Assembly: GCF_026239735.1 (NCBI RefSeq)
Contig: NZ_JAPIVT010000020.1
Span: forward strand, 43,992-107,991
Length of the DNA: 64,000 bases
Source: Pedobacter sp. MC2016-05
GTDB lineage: Bacteria > Bacteroidota > Bacteroidia > Sphingobacteriales > Sphingobacteriaceae
Reading direction: 5' to 3'
A program made the position numbers and the translations under genes. Below the pieces are notes generated by a model. The model had not been told where the DNA came from and made no database searches. It saw only the letters and a program-made list of their open reading frames with translations. Positions 25,941 through 34,968 of this stretch are shown one piece after another; within the stretch, counting starts at the first letter, position 1; each line of letters opens with the position of its first letter.

Positions 25941-27803
25941 TTACAATGGATCAAAAGTTCCACCATCCCATCCAATGGTTTGATCTAATAGCGGGCTAGA
26001 ATTCATAAAGGTACTAGGAAATGCAAAAAAATAGTAGGTATCCAATACACCAAAACCAGTTGCGCCAAGATTTACATTTGATGTACTAAAATACTTATCG
26101 AAAGTAGTACGATCGTTAACATTAATACTTTCTCTAAACCTTATACCATTTGTACCAACTGCCTCAAGCTCTGTTTTTAAAGCTGTGCTTTTTACCGTCC
26201 ATTGGATGGTTTGCATATTTCCGCTCAGTAAATGGTAACGGCGGGTTCTTCTTAAATCAAATGATCTTTTGCCTTCGAAAGAAAATTCTACCATTCTCTC
26301 ATTTAAAATTAAATCACGCATCAAATCTTTTGATGTTGCAAGATCTAAACCGTAATTTTTAGTACCAGGTTGTATACCTGCTCTTATCCTCACCAATTTA
26401 ACTAAATCTTTTGCCTCTTGTATATTACCTATTTCATTAGCGCATTCTGCATAATTTAATATCACTTCGGCAAAACGAAGTTCAACCCAATCTAAACCAT
26501 TGCCACCGAAATCATTTGCGTAGATTACCGAACCTCTTGCTAAATCAGGATCACAGAATTTTTTAAGATAAAATCCCTGTGGCGATGCTTCTGTGATACC
26601 ACCATTATAGCTCCATTGTTTTCTGGAGGCTGCACCACTCAATTTCCATGTACTACCATTGTAAGCAATTGTAGCATCTAAACGTGGATCGCGGTTAACC
26701 CAGAAAACTACCGGATCATAAGTAAATGAGCTCGCTTGCCCAACAGGAACACCATCACGCATGGTATATGCATTTACGAGTTGTGATGTTGGTGTAAATG
26801 CAGAAGCATTACCTCCCTCTTCGGTAGGCCTGCTTTTCTGTTCAACATTTTGTCCCCGCTTTGATAATTTACTTGAATAAGACCGCACAATGATGGCTTC
26901 AGGATTTGCAGTACCTTCCTTTAAAAAAATCTCTCCGTAATTTGCCATTAATGCAGCACCTGAAGCTTTACATATTTCATAAGCTTCTTTATTTGCCTCA
27001 TAGGCTTTTTGCCAACGGCTTTGATCAAAAGGGTGCGCTGCATTATTAGTTGGATTGAACTGCGGGCTTGCCCAATATAATAATGCCCTTGCTTTAAGTG
27101 CAGCTGCTGACTGACGGGTAAACTTACCTCTTTCAGTAGCATCGGCCCATGTAACACCATTTAACAAGCTCATTGCCGAATCCAGATCGTTCACAATAGC
27201 TTGGAAACATTCTGATGCCTTTGCCCGACCAGAAAGAACAATATTATCTGGCTCTTGCGGTTCTAAAACTAACGGTACTCCTCCATATAACCTAGTTAGC
27301 TGAAAATAGGTAAGTGCTCTTAAAGCAAAAAACTGGCCTCTCAATTTATTCTTCGAAGCTTGTGGCAAAGTTCCTTTAGGGATTTCTTTTAACGCTGTAT
27401 TACAGCGGGCAATATCGAAATATCTATTATCTCCTTTATTGCCCTGATATTTCGTGGCAATAAACTTAACATCATTTGAGTTTAACACACCATTTACACC
27501 GATGGCTTTACGCATAATTGATTCTGAAGATGAAAACTTATCTTCATCACTCGCATAGATAACGTTATCGGCTGTAATCTCGTAGGGAAAATCTGGCATG
27601 GTTACATCATATGTATCATTTAGAAGAAATTGAATAGATCCTTCGTTATCCCAAATTCTAGAATCCATTCCGTTTCTATCCTCTAGTTCGAAAAAATCTT
27701 TTTTACAAGATGAAGAAAATATGATAAGCATTGATATCATTCCGATTAGCAATGCGGGTTTTGTTTTAAAATTCATTTTAACTTTTTTGAGTTTAAATAA
27801 CAT
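25941..27803 (-). CDS. SusD/RagB-family glycan-binding lipoprotein
   Basis: A protein of 611 or 620 residues. Two starts are possible: ATG at 27803, which overlaps the susC stop as TAATG, and ATG at 27776, which gives MNFKTKPALLIG and a tighter lipoprotein signal; both lead to the lipobox FSSSC. SusD motifs include FDIARCNTALKEIPKGT, LRGQFFALRALTYFQLTRLY, GGVPLVLEPQEPDN, WVELRFAEVILNYAECA and FEGKRSFDLRRTRRY. It partners the SusC encoded immediately upstream; the surface lipoprotein follows 29 bp downstream. Confidence 0.95.
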   Translation of the reverse strand: MLFKLKKVKMNFKTKPALLIGMISMLIIFSSSCKKDFFELEDRNGMDSRIWDNEGSIQFLLNDTYDVTMPDFPYEITADNVIYASDEDKFSSSESIMRKAIGVNGVLNSNDVKFIATKYQGNKGDNRYFDIARCNTALKEIPKGTLPQASKNKLRGQFFALRALTYFQLTRLYGGVPLVLEPQEPDNIVLSGRAKASECFQAIVNDLDSAMSLLNGVTWADATERGKFTRQSAAALKARALLYWASPQFNPTNNAAHPFDQSRWQKAYEANKEAYEICKASGAALMANYGEIFLKEGTANPEAIIVRSYSSKLSKRGQNVEQKSRPTEEGGNASAFTPTSQLVNAYTMRDGVPVGQASSFTYDPVVFWVNRDPRLDATIAYNGSTWKLSGAASRKQWSYNGGITEASPQGFYLKKFCDPDLARGSVIYANDFGGNGLDWVELRFAEVILNYAECANEIGNIQEAKDLVKLVRIRAGIQPGTKNYGLDLATSKDLMRDLILNERMVEFSFEGKRSFDLRRTRRYHLLSGNMQTIQWTVKSTALKTELEAVGTNGIRFRESINVNDRTTFDKYFSTSNVNLGATGFGVLDTYYFFAFPSTFMNSSPLLDQTIGWDGGTFDPL

Positions 27804-30800
27804 TACAAGCTTACGTTTATACCCACAGATATTGTTCTCAAAGTTGGGTAGTCATAAATTGTGGAAGAATATGGATCTTTATAATCTAAAGGGTTCACAA
27901 TTGTCCATAAATTGTTTCCGGTTAACACAAATCTCGAATCAGAGATGCCTAACTTACTTATGAGGCTCTTTGGCATTTTGTAAGTAAGTGTCATGTTATT
28001 GATTCTGATCATTGTACCACTTCTCGACCAGAAAGTTGAGTTCCAGCCAGCTGCTATTGAAGGATCATCAAACCGAGGAAATTCTGCACTGGTATTTTCA
28101 GGTGTCCAGTGATCTTTCCAATAAGCCGGAACATTTACTGTGGTACTGGCAGGAGCTTTAGATTTCGCATCAAAAAAGGCCTTACCTCCGAAACGGGTTA
28201 CAAAATTGGTATTTAAGCTAAATGATTTATAAGTTAAACCTACATTGAAACCTACGCCGAAAGAATTCAGGCTCTTATACATAATGGTTTGATCTTTCTC
28301 TGTAATTTTTCCATCGCCATTGATATCATCATAATACAACCAACCAACCTGAGGTACAGAACCATTAATGGTATAGGTTGGGTATTTATTTAGTAAGGCA
28401 TCAACATCTGCCTGGGTTCTTAACATACCTTGAGAGATAAGCCCGTAATTTGATGAGTTATATACTCTTGGATCCGTTCCAAACTGATACTTCAAATCCG
28501 GATAGGTGGTATCGAATAACTGAAACTGGTTGTAGAACATTTTATCGATCCGACTATTACCAAAACCAAACATCACATCGGTTGATAGTCCCCAATCTTT
28601 ACCAAATTTAGTGCGATAGCCCATAGAGATTTCATGCCCCCAGGCTGTTCTCTGCTGATAGTTAACAATTGGAGCCTCAAAACCCGCATACATAGGGAAA
28701 TTTTCGTTGTTACCCTTATCAAACATATCATAAGAATATCTGTGATAAAATTCGTAAGTGATATTTAATTTGTTATCAAATAATGTTGCATCTAAACCTA
28801 AGTTCATTGTTCTGGCCTTTTCCCATGTAATATCTGGATTAGGCAAAATTGATGGGTTCAATCCCCCATAAAGCACTTCATTATAAGAATAACCGTTCGG
28901 ATCTACCTTGTAACGCGATTGCCATAACCTGGCATCAACCCTGCTCTCTCCCACTAAACCGTAATTAGCACGTACTTTTAGGTTATTTACGAATTTTACA
29001 TTGTCTTTAAAGAAATTTTCCTGACTAACAACCCAGCCTAAACCTACGCTTGGAAATAAGCCCCATCTGTTTCCTGGTGCAAAGTTAGATGAGGCATCAA
29101 ATCTACCGATTACCTCTAACAAATATTTCTTATCGTAATCATAATTAAAGCGTGAGATAAATGATCTTTGAACCGCTTCGCCAAAAGTATTCTCCTGCAT
29201 GGTAAAAGTTGATTGATCAAATCCCCAATATTCTTTAACATTTGGCAGAACCTGATTTCTCCAGTACACGGATAATGATTCACTATTATTTTCAGATTGA
29301 TCAAATGCTGCCAGCGCAGATACGGAGTGTTTTCCAAACTGTCGTCCATAACTCAACGATCCGATTGCCTGATAACTTGAACCTGTATCATTCCCCTTCA
29401 ACAATAAAGTATTGGCAAGGCCAACAGCAGTTATTGTAGCCGTAGATTCATTGGTATATAACAGACCGTTTTGGCCTGTCATTTTGAAGTTATAGGTAGT
29501 ATATGGCGGAACATATTGGCCGGTACTACCGCTCCTGTTGTTTTTACCGAAACGTAAACTTGCCGTTAGTCCCTTGATAAACGCTGGTGAGTAGTTTAAC
29601 GCCGCATTTATATTTAATCCCTGCGATTTTGAGAAGATATTGTTCCCAGAGTTGATAACTGCTAGAGGATTAGTATTGTTATTGTAATTTACCGGTTTAC
29701 CATCAATTTGAATAGGCACCCACATTGGCGTGGTAATTAACTGTTGAAAAAATGCCTGATCATTCTCTCCACCATTTTTATAAGTATCACTATTCTTTTT
29801 ATTGAAATCAGTATTTAGCGTTACATCGGCTGTTAGCCCTGGTAGGATTTTTGCATTCATCCCAGAACGGAATGCATATTTATTATAAGTTATTCCACCA
29901 TAATTACCAGTTTCATTGTAGTAATTGCCACCAGCAAAAAAGGTAATCGTTTCAGATCCACCAGAAATATTAATATTATGTCTGTTTGTAGTCGCAACTT
30001 TCCAAAGTTCATCAAACCAGCTTTTATTTGGATTATTTTTCAAAACCTCTAAGTCTGCATCTGAGAAAATTGAAGATGTTGCTGCGTTTTTTATTTTATT
30101 TGCATCATTTAGCAAAGTTGCATGTTCGAATGCTGAAAGCATCTTCACATCACTCGTATTATCCTGTAAGCCAACATATCCTGTGTAGCTAATTTTAGGT
30201 TTGCCTATCTTTCCTCTTTTAGTAGTTACCAATACAACACCCTTCGCTCCCGATGCACCATAAATTGCAGCTGAAGCATCTTTAAGAAAAGAAATGTCTT
30301 CAACCATGGAAACATCAATATTATCAAATTCATCTCTGGTGACCGTAATTCCATCGATTACATACAATGGTTCTGACGTTACTCCAAATAACTGAGATTG
30401 TTCTGAAGCTGTAGAATTACGAATATTAAGTGTTATGGAAGAACCTGGCTTACCCGAAACCGTATTTACGCCTACACCCGGAAGTCTGTTTCTGAGTGCT
30501 GCGGCAATATTGGGCACGGGTAAATCCTGTATTTCTTCGGCTCTGATATTGGCTACGGATCCTAAAATTTCGGATCTTTTTTTAACGCCATAACCAACAA
30601 CAACAACCGCATCATTATCCAAGCTTTGAGCATCTTCAACGAAGCTAATGGTAAGATTTGTTTTGCCCGCTAATGGCACTACCTGCCTTACATAGCCGAT
30701 ATACGAAAACACCAATGCATCGGTAGCTGGGTCTGCGATTAACGCAAAATCACCTTTGTCATTCGTACTTACATTGTTGGTTTTACCTCGTATTCCTACA

Positions 30801-30940
30801 GTAACTCCGGGTATTGGTTGTCCATCCTTTTTATCAACAACCTTCCCGGTTATTTGCCGCTGCTGGGCAAACAAAGACGTACTGATCATTGTCGAGAGTA
30901 GCAAAACCCAGGAAAATTTGCGTAAAAGTTTTAAGTTCAT
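27803..30940 (-). CDS. SusC/RagA-family TonB-dependent outer membrane transporter
   Basis: A 1045-residue SusC with signal peptide ending at STSLFAQ, the N-terminal carboxypeptidase-D-like domain (ITGKVVDKKDGQPIPGVTVG), the region DAVVVVGYGVKKR, the plug (LYVIDG, FLKDASAAIYGASGAKG) and a C-terminal barrel ending in the aromatic-hydrophobic GINVSL. No STN domain is present. It is a divergent paralogue of the SusC at 21304-24501, so the locus imports two oligosaccharide types or sizes. Upstream are an ACTAACCAAAT box 9 nt before the ATG and copy C of the dyad motif. Confidence 0.95.
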   Translation of the reverse strand: MNLKLLRKFSWVLLLSTMISTSLFAQQRQITGKVVDKKDGQPIPGVTVGIRGKTNNVSTNDKGDFALIADPATDALVFSYIGYVRQVVPLAGKTNLTISFVEDAQSLDNDAVVVVGYGVKKRSEILGSVANIRAEEIQDLPVPNIAAALRNRLPGVGVNTVSGKPGSSITLNIRNSTASEQSQLFGVTSEPLYVIDGITVTRDEFDNIDVSMVEDISFLKDASAAIYGASGAKGVVLVTTKRGKIGKPKISYTGYVGLQDNTSDVKMLSAFEHATLLNDANKIKNAATSSIFSDADLEVLKNNPNKSWFDELWKVATTNRHNINISGGSETITFFAGGNYYNETGNYGGITYNKYAFRSGMNAKILPGLTADVTLNTDFNKKNSDTYKNGGENDQAFFQQLITTPMWVPIQIDGKPVNYNNNTNPLAVINSGNNIFSKSQGLNINAALNYSPAFIKGLTASLRFGKNNRSGSTGQYVPPYTTYNFKMTGQNGLLYTNESTATITAVGLANTLLLKGNDTGSSYQAIGSLSYGRQFGKHSVSALAAFDQSENNSESLSVYWRNQVLPNVKEYWGFDQSTFTMQENTFGEAVQRSFISRFNYDYDKKYLLEVIGRFDASSNFAPGNRWGLFPSVGLGWVVSQENFFKDNVKFVNNLKVRANYGLVGESRVDARLWQSRYKVDPNGYSYNEVLYGGLNPSILPNPDITWEKARTMNLGLDATLFDNKLNITYEFYHRYSYDMFDKGNNENFPMYAGFEAPIVNYQQRTAWGHEISMGYRTKFGKDWGLSTDVMFGFGNSRIDKMFYNQFQLFDTTYPDLKYQFGTDPRVYNSSNYGLISQGMLRTQADVDALLNKYPTYTINGSVPQVGWLYYDDINGDGKITEKDQTIMYKSLNSFGVGFNVGLTYKSFSLNTNFVTRFGGKAFFDAKSKAPASTTVNVPAYWKDHWTPENTSAEFPRFDDPSIAAGWNSTFWSRSGTMIRINNMTLTYKMPKSLISKLGISDSRFVLTGNNLWTIVNPLDYKDPYSSTIYDYPTLRTISVGINVSL

Positions 30941-30949
30941 AAATGTATT

Positions 30950-30960
30950 ATTTGGTTAGT
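30950..30960 (-). promoter_or_regulatory. TAACCAAAT leader box before susC
   Basis: Sense sequence ACTAACCAAAT, 9 nt before the ATG. Confidence 0.5.
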
Positions 30961-31323
30961 TTTTGGCGCAAATGCTAATTGGCAACAGCAAAATGCGATT
31001 GTTTTGTTTAGTTTGTATGCGGAAATTAAAATATAGGAATACTTACTAGTTTAATGTAAACCTTGCTTATTAAAATACCGAAAGGGGGATGTTGGAAATT
31101 GTGGCTTTAACTGGATCACCAGCGTAGCCGCACAGTTATATGTGGCTCATTCATCATATTAGCGTTAATTTGGTTTGTTGGTTAGAAATATATTTTACTT
31201 TTAGTTTTAAAGCAAAAAGGTTAATCTTCTTCTAATGTAATTATTGTAGAATATTATCTAATTATCCTCACTAAAATACATGTAACATTATCAGCATCAA
31301 ACCCTTAATCTAATGTAAGACAA

Positions 31324-31358
31324 ATTTCATATATAAATGAAATATTCTTAAATAAAAA
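31324..31358 (-). promoter_or_regulatory. Shared dyad motif, copy C
   Basis: The plus strand reads ATTTCATATATAAATGAAAT, ATTCTTAAATAAAAA. This is the most symmetric copy: ATTTCAT, ATATAA, ATGAAAT. It lies about 385 bp upstream of susC and about 40 bp past the DUF3826 stop. Confidence 0.65.
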
Positions 31359-31394
31359 TTTATAATAGAAGATTTGATGCTAGTTTTAAGCTGC

Positions 31395-32063
31395 TTAATT
31401 CCCTTGCGCCTTTGCTTTACGTCTTTTCTCCCACTCAATACCTTCTTTTTTCAAATCGTACCCGGCAGCAGAAAGGTAATTATTAATTCTTCCCTTGTAT
31501 TTCCCAAACCAGGCATGTTTCTTATCTGATGATTCTGCATCCATTGCATATTCACGGGCTTCAGTGAGCCAAACCAAAATCTGTTTTTTCTGATCTTCAG
31601 TTAGTGTTAAAATTTCTTCCTGGTAAGCTTTATAAGTAATTGGCAAAACATTGTAAGTCATTCCATTTTTTACCAAATCAATTTGATCCTCGCTTAAATG
31701 AGCAGAAAGCTTGCTGATATATTTATTATGAAGTTTGGCCAACGATTCCATCACCCCTCTATTTTGCTTAACCAAAGCAGAATCTCTTTCTGCCTTGTTG
31801 CCTTCCAGTTTGCTTTTAATTTCCTTTGCTGTTAAATCTCTAACAGCATAAATATCATTTAAGTTGCTGTATTGATCTCTGATAATATTTCTAACCTTTT
31901 CCGCTTTTTTCGCATCTGCAATTCCCAGGTTTGCCACAATCTTATCAGCACGTTCGGTAATTGATTTTACGTACTTCGCTTTTTCTTCAGGAGTCATTTT
32001 TTGAGCAAAAGTTGCTGCTACAGTAGAAAACGTTAACAGCAAAGCTAATATTGATAATTTCAT
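31395..32063 (-). CDS. DUF3826 secreted protein
   Basis: A complete 222-residue protein with a signal peptide ending at ATFAQ. The mature part is almost wholly helical and charged (EEKAKYVKSITERADKIVANLGI, written here only in its first part EEKAKYVKSI), with SKLSAHLSEDQIDLVKNG and WEKRRKAKAQGN at the end. This fits DUF3826, a Bacteroidota family of unknown function often next to pectin enzymes. It lies 17 bp after the isomerase gene, so the two form one operon. A second, partial member is at 1-389. An accessory periplasmic role (chaperone or sensing) is possible but not shown by the sequence. Confidence 0.75.
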   Translation of the reverse strand: MKLSILALLLTFSTVAATFAQKMTPEEKAKYVKSITERADKIVANLGIADAKKAEKVRNIIRDQYSNLNDIYAVRDLTAKEIKSKLEGNKAERDSALVKQNRGVMESLAKLHNKYISKLSAHLSEDQIDLVKNGMTYNVLPITYKAYQEEILTLTEDQKKQILVWLTEAREYAMDAESSDKKHAWFGKYKGRINNYLSAAGYDLKKEGIEWEKRRKAKAQGN

Positions 32064-32080
32064 GTTTGAGTATATTTAAA

Positions 32081-33712
32081 TTAAATTCTATTTTTTGATA
32101 AGTTGACATCACCACAAAAGTGCACTTTTAAACCCAATTCATCCAAAGCTGCAGCCTTAATTCTACAAGCTTCATGCGCATTGGCTTCATAATTTGTGTA
32201 AACCACCTGAATGTGGTTGGCCTGATGCCTGGCCATTAACTGATCGCGACTTACACCTTTTAATATGGCATGCATAATTGGCCACTCTGGTGTGGTTCCA
32301 TTCCACCTTCTTTGAGTTTCTTCTTTCGGCAGGGCGACCACTTCTCCCACTCCTAAATCGCAATGTAATTCGTTATCCTTCACATATACCCTACTCCAAA
32401 CGATAAAGCCGGGTTTACTTATGCCTTTTAAAGACCCACCGCCCAAGCGAAAATACATTGCCGGTTGCCGATCGCTACTGGCACCAGTGTAACCATCAAT
32501 AAAATGTGCCGGTGGAGCAGCACCCGAAATTAAGAATAACCAGACAAAACCATCAACCTTGTCACCTTTGTAATATTCTCCCCAACGGATATCGTGTAAA
32601 GTTGTTTCACCAGACATTCCCAACTCATTCCAAAGTTGATAAGTTACCAAAGCATCTAAACCAGCACATTCATCAACTTCGTTAAAATGTGGCAATGCTT
32701 TTTGAGGATAAAGTTCTTTCCCTGACTTTGAATAAACCGGAGGACGATCCTGATTATTGAGTAATCCCTCCACCAAATCGCTGGAAACGGTTAAATCTTT
32801 TAAACCCTGTTGATATTGGATTCCAATGGTGTCGCAACTAAAATCATCAGCAATGCGCAAGGCTGCAATATACATTTTGCACTGCTCTAATGTTTGTTTG
32901 CGGGTAAGTTGGGTCACTTCATCTGTTCCCCAATTAAAAGTCATTACTTTTTTGAGCATCCATTGAAGAACCTCTTCAGCCTCATTCTCGGTAACTTCCA
33001 GCATCGCTGCGTAAAGTGCCGATTGACTCAATCGTTCCTTAAAGAAACCGGTTTTATGGAGCAGCTCATCAGGGATGATGGCATTGTACATTCCCATGCA
33101 ACCTTCATCGAAAACACCCATTATAACCTTACGTTCTTTTAACGAACGGGCAAATGCTCTTCCTACTTTTTCATCTTCTGCCGGTATTTTGTTTAGCGCT
33201 AAGCTTTTAACATGACTTTGATCGTAAGTGATTTTACCAGTTAAAATCCATTCTTGTAAGCCATCGATAAAAAATTCATCGGTAAAATTTTCGCTCCACA
33301 AGGTGCTATAAGAAACGCCCGCTTTGGTTAAGCACCCATTTAAATTGAGCATTCCTACTAAACCAGGCCATTGCCCACTCCAGTTGGCTACCGTTAATAT
33401 CGGACCTTTATGCGTGATTAAACCTGCAAGAACGTGATGAGAATATTGCCAAACACTTTCAGCAACTATTAAGGGTTGGTTTGGATCAATATTTCTAAAA
33501 ATATCCATACCCATTCTTTGCGAGTCGATAAAACCGTGTTTTTTCTCTGAATTATATTGATGAGCTCTTTTAACTTTCCCACCTAGTTTTTCAATGGCAG
33601 CAGTTAAATCTTTCTCCATTGCAACTTGCGCCGGCCAGCAATTCTGATTTGCTGAAAGTCGTAAATCTCCGCTAGAAACAAGCAGAATTTCTCCTTGATA
33701 ACCTTCTCTCAT
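32081..33712 (-). CDS. L-fucose isomerase-like sugar isomerase
   Basis: A 543-residue cytoplasmic protein without a signal peptide. The layout follows the FucI/AraA-like fold: an N-terminal Rossmann-like part (about 1-170, GMDIFRNIDPNQPLIVAESVWQYSHH), a middle domain with GVFDEGCMGMYNAI, and a C-terminal domain with WGEYYKGDKVDGFVWLFL and GGAPPAHF-like APPAHFIDGYTG, ending in an HIQVVY motif. L-fucose isomerases act on L-fucose and D-arabinose. Here the substrate could be L-fucose, L-rhamnose or L-galactose released by the GH78 and GH95 enzymes (inference). It is transcribed divergently from the AraC regulator and leads the DUF3826 gene. Upstream in-frame stops fix the start at 33712. Confidence 0.8.
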   Translation of the reverse strand: MREGYQGEILLVSSGDLRLSANQNCWPAQVAMEKDLTAAIEKLGGKVKRAHQYNSEKKHGFIDSQRMGMDIFRNIDPNQPLIVAESVWQYSHHVLAGLITHKGPILTVANWSGQWPGLVGMLNLNGCLTKAGVSYSTLWSENFTDEFFIDGLQEWILTGKITYDQSHVKSLALNKIPAEDEKVGRAFARSLKERKVIMGVFDEGCMGMYNAIIPDELLHKTGFFKERLSQSALYAAMLEVTENEAEEVLQWMLKKVMTFNWGTDEVTQLTRKQTLEQCKMYIAALRIADDFSCDTIGIQYQQGLKDLTVSSDLVEGLLNNQDRPPVYSKSGKELYPQKALPHFNEVDECAGLDALVTYQLWNELGMSGETTLHDIRWGEYYKGDKVDGFVWLFLISGAAPPAHFIDGYTGASSDRQPAMYFRLGGGSLKGISKPGFIVWSRVYVKDNELHCDLGVGEVVALPKEETQRRWNGTTPEWPIMHAILKGVSRDQLMARHQANHIQVVYTNYEANAHEACRIKAAALDELGLKVHFCGDVNLSKNRI

Positions 33713-33761
33713 AATTTATTAATGAACAAAAAATTTATATAAAAATAATTTGTCAGCTTAT

Positions 33762-33772
33762 ATTTTGGTTAA
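33762..33772 (-). promoter_or_regulatory. TTAACCAAAAT leader box before the isomerase gene
   Basis: Sense sequence TTAACCAAAAT, 49 nt before the ATG, in the divergent intergenic region shared with the AraC gene. Confidence 0.45.
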
Positions 33773-33915
33773 ACCTTATTGGGCTATATACAAAACTCAA
33801 CAAAAGAAAACGTTATTTAATAATAGTTTTTATCAAATTAATATAGGATGTTACCATAAAACTTACTAACTTTAAGTCAATTAGCAGCACGATTAAATAA
33901 TAATGATATTTAATC

Positions 33916-33925
33916 TTAACCAAAT
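33916..33925 (+). promoter_or_regulatory. TTAACCAAAT leader box before araC-type gene
   Basis: Sense sequence TTAACCAAAT on the plus strand, 15 nt before the ATG. The box points toward the regulator gene, the opposite way to the one at 33762. Confidence 0.45.
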
Positions 33926-33940
33926 ATTAGTTCAATAAAT

Positions 33941-34810
33941 ATGAAACCTCACTTTCATAAAGTTCCCGTTACGCTTCAAAGTTCATTTAGTATCCGTCAT
34001 GATATTAAACCTGATTTTGGAAACATTTGGCATTACCATCCAGAACTGGAATTGCATTATGTAATCAAAGGAGAAGGTGTTCGGTTTATTGGGGATAACA
34101 TCAGTAATTTTGAGCCGGATGAAATGATTCTGCTAGGCGAAAACTTACCTCACACCTGGCGTTGTAAGGATGAGTACTTTCAAAATAACCGGGAGCTTAA
34201 CACCGAAGCGATGGTGATTCACTTTTTGCCTGATTGCCTGGGAAAATATATGCTCAATTTACCCGAAGCCTATTTATTGCCAAAGCTATTTGAAAAAGCG
34301 AAAAGTGGAATGGTTATTAATGGAATGGCAAAAGAAAAGTTGGTTAAGCTAATGCGTTCTGCTATTGATGCGACAAATTTAGACCGCATTATTATTTTGT
34401 TATCCATACTGAAAACATTGGCCGAAACTGACGAGTATTCGACCATCGTGACGAGCAAAAATACTTTCTATCGATCGAACGAATCAGAGACTTTGCGTAT
34501 CAATAAAATCTGTAATTATACTTTAAGCAACTATAAAAAGGACATTACACTTGAAGAGGTGGCTAATTTGAGTAATTTGAGCGTAACCTCGTTTTGCCGT
34601 TATTTTAAGTTGATGACCAAAAAGACTTTCTATGATTTCCTGATTGAAATAAGGGTAAGCCACGCCTGCAGGTTTTTAATAGAAAACAAGCTCCCTACCG
34701 AAATGATCTGTTTTGATTGCGGTTTCAACAACGTTTCGAACTTTTACCGGCATTTTAAGAAAGTTACCGGGATGACGCCGCTGGACTATAAAAGAAAATA
34801 TTTGAATTAG
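33941..34810 (+). CDS. AraC-family transcriptional regulator
   Basis: A 289-residue protein with a cupin-type sugar-sensing N-terminus (about 10-110: HYHPELELHYVIKGEGVRFI, then DEMILLGENLPHTW) and a C-terminal double helix-turn-helix (about 190-287: ITLEEVANLSNLSVTSFCRYF and MICFDCGFNNVSNFYRHFKK, ending in the family tail TGMTPLDYKRKY). It is divergent from the isomerase-DUF3826 operon and convergent with the aldolase-symporter operon, so it most likely controls these sugar genes in response to a monosaccharide, as RhaR/AraC proteins do. Whether it also acts on the shared dyad motif upstream of the susC genes is unknown. Confidence 0.93.
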   Translation: MKPHFHKVPVTLQSSFSIRHDIKPDFGNIWHYHPELELHYVIKGEGVRFIGDNISNFEPDEMILLGENLPHTWRCKDEYFQNNRELNTEAMVIHFLPDCLGKYMLNLPEAYLLPKLFEKAKSGMVINGMAKEKLVKLMRSAIDATNLDRIIILLSILKTLAETDEYSTIVTSKNTFYRSNESETLRINKICNYTLSNYKKDITLEEVANLSNLSVTSFCRYFKLMTKKTFYDFLIEIRVSHACRFLIENKLPTEMICFDCGFNNVSNFYRHFKKVTGMTPLDYKRKYLN

Positions 34811-34824
34811 CATCATAATATCTG

Positions 34825-34965
34825 GGCCGCAGATTCGCAGATTGATTAAGAATAATTAATTATGATTTTTTGATTCACCTGATACGAAATCACAAAAAAT
34901 CGTTGTTTGGAATACTAAAGTGCTGAGATTTAAAATTAACAATTATCATCTTCGAATCTGCGGCC
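34825..34965. repeat. Inverted repeat between convergent genes
   Basis: GGCCGCAGATTCGCAGATTG at the left and its near-exact inverse (ATCATCTTCGAATCTGCGGCC, one base longer than quoted elsewhere) at the right flank about 98 bp of AT-rich DNA. The arms match in GGCCGCAGATTCG and AGAT. It could be a small MITE-like element or a bidirectional terminator-like structure. Confidence 0.6.
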
Positions 34966-34968
34966 AAA

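Larger units (their letters stand above)
30941..31394 (-). promoter_or_regulatory. Upstream region of the first susCD operon
   Basis: A non-coding, AT-rich stretch of 454 bp. It holds an ACTAACCAAAT box at 30950-30960, a possible -7 element TAGCATTTG just upstream of that box, a second TCTAACCAAC box near 31172-31181 and copy C of the shared dyad at 31324-31358. No gene and no clear terminator for the DUF3826 gene is visible, though copy C itself could fold into a weak hairpin (ATTTCAT/ATGAAAT). Confidence 0.5.
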
